Source of the DNA: an uncultured Clostridia bacterium
GTDB taxonomy: Bacteria; Bacillota; Clostridia; UBA1381
Assembly: GCA_934463455.1 (NCBI GenBank)
Contig: CAKSJU010000028.1
Location: forward strand, 1-23,083
Direction: 5' to 3'
DNA length: 23,083 nucleotides
Part shown: positions 14,719-21,426 of the stretch, piece after piece
Numbering within the stretch: the first letter of the stretch is position 1
How the letters are laid out: the number at the start of each line of letters is the position of its first letter
Notes under the pieces: model-generated
What the model was told of the DNA's origin: nothing
Seen by the model: the letters and a program-made list of their open reading frames with translations, nothing else
Databases searched by the model: none
Made by a program: the position numbers and the translations under genes

Positions 14719-14985
14719 ATGCCTAACATTAAATCAGCAAAAAAGCGCGTTAAGGTTATCGAAAAGAAAACTTTAATTAACCAAATGCACAAGACCGCTC
14801 TTAAAACAGCTGTTAAGAAATTTGAAGAAGCTGTTGAAAAAAAGGATGCGGAAAATGCAAAAGCTTGCTTTAACTATGCAGTTAAAAAGCTTGACCAGAG
14901 CGTAAGCCGCGGAATTATTCACAAGAATACCGCCGCAAGAAAAAAATCTCAGCTTGCGCTGAAGCTTGCAAAGCTTGATGCTTAA
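14719..14985 (+). CDS. rpsT: 30S ribosomal protein S20
   Basis: An 88-residue basic protein that binds 16S rRNA early in 30S assembly. It starts MPNIKSAKKRVKVIEKK, the family N-terminus, and continues with the lysine-rich helices and a C-terminal IHKNTAARKKSQLALKLAKL. The ATG at 14719 is preceded by GGAGGTGG 7-8 nt upstream; in-frame ATG at 14704 precedes this site and is rejected. It stands alone between a clear promoter and a clear terminator. In Firmicutes rpsT is often close to gpr, as here. Confidence 0.97.
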   Translation: MPNIKSAKKRVKVIEKKTLINQMHKTALKTAVKKFEEAVEKKDAENAKACFNYAVKKLDQSVSRGIIHKNTAARKKSQLALKLAKLDA

Positions 14986-15004
14986 AAAATTTAAAAAGAA
15001 AAAA

Positions 15005-15050
15005 GGGCTGTTTAAAAAGTCAACCGGCTTTTTAAACAGCCCCTTTTTTT
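15005..15050. terminator. Bidirectional rho-independent terminator after rpsT
   Basis: GGGCTGTTTAAAAAG (15005-15019) pairs perfectly over 15 bp with CTTTTTAAACAGCCC (15028-15042), then C and seven Ts. On the minus strand the same stem is followed by TTTTTTCTTTTT, so it would also stop transcription from the right. Confidence 0.92.
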
Positions 15051-15051
15051 G

Positions 15052-15195
15052 AGGGGATAGGAAAAAGGCATTTTAATATAATAAAAACAGAAAATTTTGA
15101 GTTTTTTTAAAAAAATTATAAAATTAGATTATTTTATAATATATTATCCAAGTAACACATGCCTTTTTGCGTTCCGGAGTTTTTTAACATCCCCT
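15052..15195. repeat. Dispersed inverted-repeat element, copy 2
   Basis: AGGGGAT (15052-15058) and ATCCCCT (15189-15195) form the ends; AAAAAGGCAT (15062-15071) and ATGCCTTTTT (15159-15168) form an inner perfect 10-bp pair around an AT-rich core. The block TGCGTTCCGGAGTTTTTT (15168-15185) and the left end GGGGATAGGAAAAA match copy 1 at 909-1013. As in copy 1, a hairpin with T tract lies immediately to the left. The 175 bp from the element to gpr contain a leader hairpin and no gene. Confidence 0.55.
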
Positions 15196-15281
15196 TATTT
15201 TTTGCTCATAAATTTGATTTATAATACAAATAATACATATTATATAACATTTGTGCAGATGTTCCCCGACTCTGATACGGT

Positions 15282-15332
15282 GGGTTTTATTTCAGAATTT
15301 CAGCGGGAGTTTTAATCTCCTGCTAAAAACCC
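15282..15332 (+). promoter_or_regulatory. Hairpin in the gpr leader
   Basis: GGGTTTT (15282-15288) pairs with AAAACCC (15326-15332), and AGCGGGAG (15302-15309) with CTCCTGCT (15317-15324, one G-T pair), separated by a 13-nt one-sided internal loop. It ends 38 nt before the gpr ATG and lacks a T tract, so it is not a terminator. No known class recognised. Confidence 0.4.
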
Positions 15333-15370
15333 TGAGGAACAAACTTTTTAAAATTTTGAGGAGACGAATT

Positions 15371-16309
15371 ATGAGCATACGAACAGACCTTGCCCTTGAG
15401 GCTCACGAAGTCTGCCGCGAAGAAGCGGAAGAAGACGCAAAAATCGACGGTGTGGAAGCCGAAACCGAAAAAGATGAAAGTATAACGGTAACAAAAATAA
15501 AAATAAACAATAAAAACGGCGAAGACGCTTTGGGGAAGCCGATAGGCAGATATATAACCATTGAATCCCCGAATTTAAAATACAGTGTTTCGGAATATGA
15601 AAAAACCTGCATAAAAATTTCCGAAACCTTAATAAGCCTGATAGGTGAAACAGGCGATTTGCCGATATTGGTTGCGGGGCTCGGCAATACCGAAATCACC
15701 CCGGACGCTTTAGGTCCCGCTGTTATGTCAAAGCTTATCATAACCCGCCATATGAAAAAACATTTAAAAGACAGCTTCGGCAGCGATTTTTCCAATGTAT
15801 GTGCAATTGCTCCCGGAGTTCTCGGAACAACGGGGATTGAAACTGCTTCCATTATAAAAGGCGTATGTGAACAAATCAATCCGGCGGTCATAATTGCCAT
15901 TGATGCACTCGCCGCCCGCAGTGCGGACAGAATAAGCACAACAATACAAATTTCGGATACCGGCATACAGCCCGGCGCAGGTGTGGGAAACAGGCGCGAC
16001 GGTCTCAACCGCGAAACACTCGGTGTTAAAGTAATCGCAGTCGGTGTGCCGACGGTTGTTGACGCTTCTACCATTGCGCGTGACAGCCTTGATGCTGCGC
16101 TCGAACAAATTCACAGCGATACTCTTTCGGATAAAGAAAAAGAAAAAATAATAGAAAATACCCTTTCAAAAAATATAGCAAAGCTTGTTGTCACTCCAAA
16201 AGATATTGACCTTGTTATCGAAAGAGCCGCAAAAACCGTTGCCAACGGAATAAATCTCGCTCTTCATAAAAATCTTACATTTGACGACATCGAAAGTTTT
16301 GTAGGATAG
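15371..16309 (+). CDS. gpr: Germination protease GPR
   Basis: A 312-residue spore endopeptidase of family A25 that degrades small acid-soluble spore proteins during germination. Recognised by SIRTDLALEAHE at the N-terminus, LVAGLGNTEITPDALGP, VCAIAPGVLGTTGIETASI, VIAIDALAARSADRI, TTIQISDTGIQPGAGVGNRR and VIAVGVPTVVDASTI. GPR is made as a zymogen cut within the SxRTD-LAxEA segment; here only about six residues precede the site, against 15 in Bacillus. ATG 15371 has GAGGAG 8 nt upstream. Expression in the forespore would be expected, but I find no clear sigma-G promoter; the leader has a hairpin and an inverted-repeat element. Confidence 0.96.
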   Translation: MSIRTDLALEAHEVCREEAEEDAKIDGVEAETEKDESITVTKIKINNKNGEDALGKPIGRYITIESPNLKYSVSEYEKTCIKISETLISLIGETGDLPILVAGLGNTEITPDALGPAVMSKLIITRHMKKHLKDSFGSDFSNVCAIAPGVLGTTGIETASIIKGVCEQINPAVIIAIDALAARSADRISTTIQISDTGIQPGAGVGNRRDGLNRETLGVKVIAVGVPTVVDASTIARDSLDAALEQIHSDTLSDKEKEKIIENTLSKNIAKLVVTPKDIDLVIERAAKTVANGINLALHKNLTFDDIESFVG

Positions 16310-16338
16310 TTGACAAATCATGAAAACAGAGGTAAAAT
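16310..16338 (+). promoter_or_regulatory. Promoter of the M16 peptidase pair
   Basis: TTGACA (16310-16315), a 17-bp spacer and TAAAAT (16333-16338). The -35 box starts immediately after the gpr TAG, so the pair can be expressed independently of gpr. Confidence 0.75.
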
Positions 16339-16390
16339 ATAGGTATGTTTTTAAACTAACCAATCAGCAAAAAGAAAGGAAACTCGAATA

Positions 16391-17656
16391 ATGACCAAAA
16401 GTTATGTAATAAATGATAATATATCACTTCATTATATACCTATGGAAAAATTAAAAACCACTTCAATAGGTATATATATACATCGAAGTCTGAACGAGGA
16501 GGACGCTTCAAAAAACGCACTTCTTCCCTATGTTTTAAAAAGCGGATGTTCTCTTTTTAATGACACTGAAAAAATTGCCCGCCGTCTCGAAGAATTATAC
16601 GGTGCCGATTTAAGTGCGGGAATAATGAAAAAGGGCGAAGACCAGATAATTGCGTTTGATGCGGAAACAATTTCCGACAAGTATGCCGCAAACAACGAGC
16701 CGCTCGTAAAAGACCTTTTAAAATTACTTTTGTCGATTGTATTTGACCCCATATGCGAGGACGGCGCATTTAAGGCGTCTTTTGTTGAATTGGAAAAGAA
16801 AAATGCAATCGACCGAATAGAAAGTGTAATAAACGACAAACGCACTTACGCACAGCTCCGCTGTATAGAAGAAATGTGTAAGGGAGAGCCTTTCGGCATT
16901 TATAAGCTCGGGAACGCGGAAGCAATCAGCAGCATTACTCCGCAAAGCCTTTATTCCTACTACAAGCAGGTAACGGCGGAATCGCCGATAGATATTTTTA
17001 TATGCGGGGACGCGGATATAAACGAAATATGTGCAGAGCTCAAAAAAATCAATATTCCCTTTAAAAAAGCAGCACTGCCGGTATGTAAGCTTTTCAGCGG
17101 AAATTCCGAGGTAAAACACATAACCGACAGAATGGAAGTAACGCAAGGCAAGCTTTGTATCGGATTTAAAACCGGCATAAAAGGAGACAGCCCTGACAGT
17201 GCCGCGCTGACGGTTGCAAACAGTATTTTCGGAGCGGGTGCTCATTCCAAGCTGTTTAACAATGTCCGCGAAAAATTGAGTTTATGTTATTTTGCTTCCA
17301 GTCAGGCTGATATATATAAGGGAATAATGCTTGTCAATGCCGGAATTGAGTTTAAAAATTTTCAAAAGGCATATGATGAAATACTTGTGCAGCTCGACTC
17401 GGTGAAAAAAGGAGATATATCCGATTTTGAATTTGATTCTGCCGTAAGTGCTGTTTTGAACAGCTACCGTTCTGCCTATGACGATCCAAGATACATGCAG
17501 AATATTCATCTCGGAGAAATTATTCTCGGCACAGATTTATCCATAGAAGACCATATTAATATGATAAAGAAGGTTACTCGTGAGGATGTAGTCCGCGTAA
17601 TGAACAATGTTGAATTGGATACGGTTTATTTCCTTACCGGTAAGGAGGAAAAGTAA
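16391..17656 (+). CDS. yfmF: M16 peptidase-like protein without catalytic site (YfmF/YmfF type)
   Basis: A 421-residue M16-fold protein. The position of the HxxEH zinc site is replaced (NALLPYVLKSGCSLFND, about residues 42-58), so it should not be proteolytic itself. Family features remain: RRLEELYGADLSAG, YAQLRCIEEMCKGEPFG, VANSIFGAGAHSKLFNNVRE, KLSLCYFASS and SDFEFDSAVSAVLNSYRSA. In Bacillus subtilis the homologous M16 pair is annotated as associated with 5-aminopentanol modification of elongation factor P. The ATG at 16391 follows AAAGGAAA by about 10 nt. Its stop codon directly abuts the ATG of the active partner, and the two probably form a heterodimer like mitochondrial processing peptidase. 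No EF-P gene is in view. Confidence 0.88.
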   Translation: MTKSYVINDNISLHYIPMEKLKTTSIGIYIHRSLNEEDASKNALLPYVLKSGCSLFNDTEKIARRLEELYGADLSAGIMKKGEDQIIAFDAETISDKYAANNEPLVKDLLKLLLSIVFDPICEDGAFKASFVELEKKNAIDRIESVINDKRTYAQLRCIEEMCKGEPFGIYKLGNAEAISSITPQSLYSYYKQVTAESPIDIFICGDADINEICAELKKINIPFKKAALPVCKLFSGNSEVKHITDRMEVTQGKLCIGFKTGIKGDSPDSAALTVANSIFGAGAHSKLFNNVREKLSLCYFASSQADIYKGIMLVNAGIEFKNFQKAYDEILVQLDSVKKGDISDFEFDSAVSAVLNSYRSAYDDPRYMQNIHLGEIILGTDLSIEDHINMIKKVTREDVVRVMNNVELDTVYFLTGKEEK

Positions 17657-18937
17657 ATGAAGCTGACAAAAAGAGAAAACAAACGCACCGGAGAGGTCAT
17701 TTTCTGCGGCAGGCATACCTCCGGGCTTGACATTTATATAATGCCCAAAAAAGGCTACAGCCAAAACTACGCCATATTCGGTACAAAATACGGTTCTGTC
17801 GATTCCGAATTTATTGTTCCCGGAGAAAAGAATATTACAAAAGTACCGGACGGAATAGCGCATTATCTTGAACATAAAATGTTTGACATGCCGGATGGCT
17901 CAAATGTATTCGACAAATTCGCGAAATACGGCGGAAATGCAAATGCTTTTACAAGCTTTAATATGACAGCATACCTCTTTTCCGCAACCGAGCATGTATA
18001 CGAAAATCTTGCGGTTTTGCTCGATTATGTTCAAAGACCGTATTTCACTCCCGAAAGTGTTCAAAAAGAACAAGGCATAATCGGTCAGGAAATTAAAATG
18101 TATGACGACAGTGCTTCATGGAGAGTATTTTTTAATCTCCTCGGATGCTTATACCATAACAACCCCGTAAAATTGGATATAGCCGGCACGGTAGACTCAA
18201 TTTCAAAAATAACAAGCGACTACCTGTACAAATGCTATAATACTTTTTATAATTTGTCCAATATGATGCTTTTTGTTACCGGTGATTTGGATGTTGGCAA
18301 AACAGTTTCGGTGATTGAAAACAACATTTTGAAAAATGAGCCTTTCTCCGAAGAAATAAAACGCATCTACCCCGAAGAGCCGAAAACGGTATACAAAAAA
18401 AGCTTCCGTCAAAAGCTGAGTGTATCAAAGCCTCTGTTCATAATTGGATACAAGGACACCGATGTTGGATTTTCCGGAGAAAAGCTTTTGAAAAAAATAA
18501 TAGAAATGAATATTCTTACCACCATACTTTTCGGAAAAAGCTCAAAAATATATAAAGCACTTTATGAAGAAGGGTTAATAAATCAAAGCTTCGGTGCGGA
18601 ATACAACCCACAAATTGATTATGGTTTTACCGCAATAGAGGGTGAATCGGAAAACCCGGAGCGTGTATATGAAATAATCAAAAATATGCTTGCCGATACC
18701 GAAATAAAGGAAGATGATTTCAACAGAATGAAAAAAGTCATCTGGGGCGATTACATCCGTTCGTTTGATGACATAGAAGAATTTGCTCATACTTTTATGA
18801 CCATGAACTTTGTCGGAATAGATTATTTTGATTATTATAAAACCTATAACGACGTCACTTTTGAAGACGTTGTAAATCGATTTAAAAGTCATTTTAATGA
18901 TGAATTTTGTGCTCTGTCAATAGTAGAGCCTGTATAA
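17657..18937 (+). CDS. yfmH: M16 zinc peptidase (YfmH/YmfH type)
   Basis: A 426-residue M16-family metallopeptidase, the catalytic partner of the preceding gene. The inverted zinc motif is HYLEH at 69-73 (GIAHYLEHKMF), with the distal ligand probably E145 in GIIGQEIKMYDD. The segment YGGNANAFTSFNMTAYLFSA (91-110) is the strand after the metal helix that is standard for M16. The start ATG at 17657 touches the stop of the upstream gene, with GGAGG inside that gene, so the two are translationally coupled and made in equal amounts. Annotation as an EF-P 5-aminopentanol modification-associated protein comes from family naming; the peptide substrate is unknown. Its last codons are part of a perfect terminator stem. 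Confidence 0.9.
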   Translation: MKLTKRENKRTGEVIFCGRHTSGLDIYIMPKKGYSQNYAIFGTKYGSVDSEFIVPGEKNITKVPDGIAHYLEHKMFDMPDGSNVFDKFAKYGGNANAFTSFNMTAYLFSATEHVYENLAVLLDYVQRPYFTPESVQKEQGIIGQEIKMYDDSASWRVFFNLLGCLYHNNPVKLDIAGTVDSISKITSDYLYKCYNTFYNLSNMMLFVTGDLDVGKTVSVIENNILKNEPFSEEIKRIYPEEPKTVYKKSFRQKLSVSKPLFIIGYKDTDVGFSGEKLLKKIIEMNILTTILFGKSSKIYKALYEEGLINQSFGAEYNPQIDYGFTAIEGESENPERVYEIIKNMLADTEIKEDDFNRMKKVIWGDYIRSFDDIEEFAHTFMTMNFVGIDYFDYYKTYNDVTFEDVVNRFKSHFNDEFCALSIVEPV

Positions 18938-18980
18938 AAAGGAAAGCTGCGGTAATTGCAGCTTTCCTTTTTATACAGGC
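18928..18980. terminator. Bidirectional terminator, 23-bp perfect stem overlapping the yfmH stop codon
   Basis: The arm 18928-18950 pairs with 18958-18980 without mismatch around a 7-nt loop. The core GGAAAGCTGC/GCAGCTTTCC is flanked by A5 and T5 tracts, so it can end transcription in both directions between two convergent genes. The left arm includes the last two codons and the stop of yfmH. Confidence 0.9.
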
Positions 18981-18983
18981 TAA

Positions 18984-19007
18984 TCATACTAAAGTTTCAC
19001 AACTAAC
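18984..19007. repeat. Solo, degenerate end of the MITE-like element
   Basis: Minus-strand TTGTGAAACTTTAGT is identical over 15 nt to 2714-2728 in the element end near the ROK gene, and is followed, after a small gap, by the same ATTAGC. It lies between the terminator and the stop codon of the copper-amine-oxidase-like gene. Only one end is present, so it is a remnant or an independent copy of the terminal palindrome. Confidence 0.45.
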
Positions 19008-20503
19008 TATTTATTTTTTCTAAACCGTAACCATCCGGCATCCTCCGAACGGTCATAGGAATATCCGTCAAATACGGAATCCGTAATCTTTTCTGCCGCC
19101 GCTTCGGTCACATATGCCCTGTCTCCGATTACAGCGGGTGCTGTTCCGATTTCCATTTCTTCACCGTCGGCATAAGCTTTGCCGTTTCCGATTGTAATCT
19201 CCAGTTTATCAAAATTCGTATACAGAATATCGTCATCGTCCGCTTCTGCGATAATTTTTCCGTTATCGTAGCTTACTTCATAGCCGCATCCCTCAAGCAG
19301 AGCTCTCAAAGGCACCATAATTCCGTTTTCATTCATATTTATGTTTCCGTCAAAATCCGCATAAAAAATATCTTGATAATCATAGTCCTCTTTCAATTGA
19401 TAACCATTATATACCGCATCCGGAATGCCTTTGTTTTCTTCAATTCCGGCAAATTCGGATAATGTCATGCTGTTGTCTTCCGTAAGATCCGGTTTTTCCA
19501 CCCTTGCCGTTCCGTATTTTACTTTTGTGCTGCCCGTAACCGTAAAAGCGATGTCGGAATTTTCTTTTGTTATTCCGGGGACTTCCGAATCAGCCGCTTT
19601 TAAAACATCTGCAAGATTAAAATTAACTTTAAGTGTGTAATCGGTCTTTTCTATAAATCCGTCCGAGCTTATACGATAATTCAGAGTAAGCGCATCATCA
19701 TCGAAAAGCTTTACATTTTTTAATACATTTCCGATTTCATCAAGTATACCGCTTTCCTCTATTGACGCTTTTGTTTCGTCATCATAAAATTCCGATGCTG
19801 TATTTGCCAAATCGGCAATATATTTTTTCAAGCCCGTATCCGAAAATACAATGTTTACATTCGTATTGCTTCCGGATATTTTGGCATTCTTTTGAATTGA
19901 AGCAATATTCTTTTCATTGATTTCTTTTAATTTTTCGTCATCAAATATCAGCTTCACAGAATCCCCGGGCGTCATATCACTTTGTGATTCTTCAGCCAAT
20001 TTGCTCATTTCATCGTCATCTAAGATGATATATTTACTCGAATAAGGCATTGCCATGATATAATCCATATATGTAACATCATTTTCGATACCCATATCCG
20101 CCCACATATCAAACGAAGAATTTACATTAAGCTCAAGATTTCTGTTAATCCGTATAGGAGCAGATGATTTTGCGGAAGCTTCCATTTTAATATTTTTTTC
20201 ACTCGGTTTCGCTTCAATTTTCGAATTAAGATCAATCGTTGAGTCAAAAAGTCCTTCTATCAAGCCTTTAGTGTCAATAAATCTGCCCAATTCCGTTTCA
20301 TCAGCCATTTTTGCCAATGTATCGGTAATTTTAATGTCCTTGTCAAGCTTAAAATTTATTTTCGCCTCCGTCTCAAAATTCGACATACCGCTGTCGCTGT
20401 ATGTTTTGTTTAAAAAATCCAAAGACGGTCCATACGCATGAACATTCACGCCGGACATCATCATTATTGCCGCAATGCCGAACGAGGTCAGTTTTTTCAT
20501 CAT
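19007..20503 (-). CDS. Secreted protein with C-terminal copper-amine-oxidase-like domain
   Basis: A 498-residue exported protein of unknown function. Residues 1-24 are a signal peptide (MMKKLTSFGIAAIMMMSG, then VHAYG). Residues about 35-340 form a soluble, alternating beta-strand domain with paired phrases such as TEAKINFKLDKDIKI and SSDGFIEKTDYTLKVNFNL, reminiscent in layout of LolA/LppX-like lipoprotein folds, but there is no lipobox cysteine. Residues about 375-495 are a copper-amine-oxidase N-terminal-like domain (MVPLRALLEGCGYEVSYDNG, then DRAYVTEAAAEKI), the same module found in the SleB-like protein at the left end. The protein is very acidic. The ATG at 20503 has GGGGG 8 nt upstream. 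A wall-surface or envelope-sensing role is a guess only. Confidence 0.75.
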   Translation of the reverse strand: MMKKLTSFGIAAIMMMSGVNVHAYGPSLDFLNKTYSDSGMSNFETEAKINFKLDKDIKITDTLAKMADETELGRFIDTKGLIEGLFDSTIDLNSKIEAKPSEKNIKMEASAKSSAPIRINRNLELNVNSSFDMWADMGIENDVTYMDYIMAMPYSSKYIILDDDEMSKLAEESQSDMTPGDSVKLIFDDEKLKEINEKNIASIQKNAKISGSNTNVNIVFSDTGLKKYIADLANTASEFYDDETKASIEESGILDEIGNVLKNVKLFDDDALTLNYRISSDGFIEKTDYTLKVNFNLADVLKAADSEVPGITKENSDIAFTVTGSTKVKYGTARVEKPDLTEDNSMTLSEFAGIEENKGIPDAVYNGYQLKEDYDYQDIFYADFDGNINMNENGIMVPLRALLEGCGYEVSYDNGKIIAEADDDDILYTNFDKLEITIGNGKAYADGEEMEIGTAPAVIGDRAYVTEAAAEKITDSVFDGYSYDRSEDAGWLRFRKNK

Positions 20504-20517
20504 AGTATATACCCCCT

Positions 20518-20557
20518 AAAAAAATAGTATTCGGGGAAAAATCTCCCCGAATACTAT
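20518..20557 (-). terminator. Terminator after thiT
   Basis: On the minus strand a 14-bp perfect stem (20544-20557 with 20524-20537, core GGGGA/TCCCC) is followed by seven Ts (20524-20518). It begins 4 nt after the thiT stop. Confidence 0.85.
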
Positions 20558-20584
20558 TATACTATGCCTCAACCATTTTGTAAA
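20556..20584 (-). promoter_or_regulatory. Promoter of the secreted copper-amine-oxidase-like gene
   Basis: On the minus strand TTTACA (20584-20579), 17 bp and TATAAT (20561-20556). The -35 box lies inside the last codons of thiT and the -10 box immediately follows its stop. Transcription would begin within the left arm of the thiT terminator, leaving a shortened hairpin at the 5' end of the message. Confidence 0.5.
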
Positions 20585-21125
20585 GCTTTTCGGCTATAAA
20601 TTTTTGCAAAAGTGCAAGAACTATAGTTGTTATTATTATCTCCGGTATCATATACGAGCCGTTATATGTAAGCGAATAAGCAACTATCGATTGTCCTTCA
20701 TCGGCATATACTCCCCAAATAAGAAGACCGGACAATATATGGCACACATATCTCAGGCACATAACTATGAAGCCGGCAACAGGAATTGTAGCAGGTTTTT
20801 CTATCTTACAGAAAAGTCCAGCAATACCGTAAACACCGAAAGCCAATATGTAATCAAGTCCGATTACGAGAATGAAATTCAACAGTGTTTGCGTAGGGGG
20901 CGGATAAAATCCCATTATCATTTGTATAATCGCATATACAAGTGAAGACGCCAAGCCCCATTTTGTACCGAACAATATCGAAGCAATTATAATCGGTACA
21001 CTTGAAGCAATTGTTATGCTTCCTCCCTGGAGCCACGGCGAAGGTATTATTTTAGATACCCATGCCAGCACGGTTGCCATTGCGACAAGCAGTGCGCAAG
21101 TTGTGATTTTCTTTGTTTTTTTCAT
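20562..21125 (-). CDS. thiT: Energy-coupled thiamine transporter substrate-binding subunit ThiT
   Basis: The S component of an ECF transporter, 187 residues with about six membrane segments. It binds thiamine with high affinity and works with the shared EcfAAT module, which is encoded elsewhere. Recognised by the ALLVAMATVLAW start, WLQGGSITIASSVPIIIASI, GLASSLVYAIIQMIMGF, a CLRYVCHILSGLLIWG segment and YNGSYMIPEIIIT, all close to the ThiT thiamine-site blocks. The ATG at 21125 has AAAGGAAAG 5 nt upstream; the frame further upstream runs through the riboswitch terminator and is not coding. A TPP riboswitch controls it, which confirms the substrate. Confidence 0.93.
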   Translation of the reverse strand: MKKTKKITTCALLVAMATVLAWVSKIIPSPWLQGGSITIASSVPIIIASILFGTKWGLASSLVYAIIQMIMGFYPPPTQTLLNFILVIGLDYILAFGVYGIAGLFCKIEKPATIPVAGFIVMCLRYVCHILSGLLIWGVYADEGQSIVAYSLTYNGSYMIPEIIITTIVLALLQKFIAEKLYKMVEA

Positions 21126-21200
21126 AAAAACTTTCCTTTCCGAAAGGGATATACTCATCCGCCGTACGATATTCCCATATCCATGGAATAATGCCTTTTG

Positions 21201-21233
21201 AAAAAGAAAAAGGTTATGCAAAAAGCATAACCC
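21201..21233 (-). terminator. Riboswitch-controlled terminator of thiT
   Basis: Minus-strand GGTTATGC (21232-21225) pairs with GCATAACC (21219-21212) around five Ts, followed by a long T-rich tract (21211-21201). It stands between the TPP aptamer and the thiT ribosome-binding site, so thiamine pyrophosphate should cause premature termination. Confidence 0.88.
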
Positions 21234-21249
21234 GATAAGACCTTTTAAT

Positions 21250-21340
21250 TTCTCCCTACGTTGGCATTACCCAAATCAGGTTATACGGGTCAAGACGTCA
21301 CACGCCTAATCTCAGCTTATTCGAATAAGCACCCCTGTTT
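21250..21340 (-). promoter_or_regulatory. TPP riboswitch (THI element)
   Basis: Minus-strand landmarks in order: CAGGGGTGC (P1/P2 start), GCTGAGATTAGGCG with the CTGAGA pyrimidine-sensor core, GACCCGTATAACCTGAT, GGGTAATGCCAACGTAGGGA. These are the conserved blocks of the TPP aptamer, including a short P3 stem (TTATTCGAATAA). Confidence 0.95.
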
Positions 21341-21351
21341 TATTTTGTCTT

Positions 21352-21380
21352 ATTATAGCATAAAAAGTCGAATTTGTCAA
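21352..21380 (-). promoter_or_regulatory. Consensus sigma-A promoter of thiT
   Basis: On the minus strand TTGACA (21380-21375), exactly 17 bp and TATAAT (21357-21352), a perfect match to consensus, about 12 nt before the aptamer. Confidence 0.92.
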
Positions 21381-21426
21381 GCACATCCGATACATTTTTT
21401 CGAAATCGGATAAATGTTTATCGGAA

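Noticed and set aside
15200..15260. Sigma-G promoter for gpr
   Set aside because: CATATTA at 15236 fits a -10 box, but no acceptable -35 sequence lies at the right distance; the region is too AT-rich to judge.
15403..16074. Long minus-strand open frame over gpr
   Set aside because: The gpr frame carries all family motifs; the opposite frame is a codon-bias shadow.
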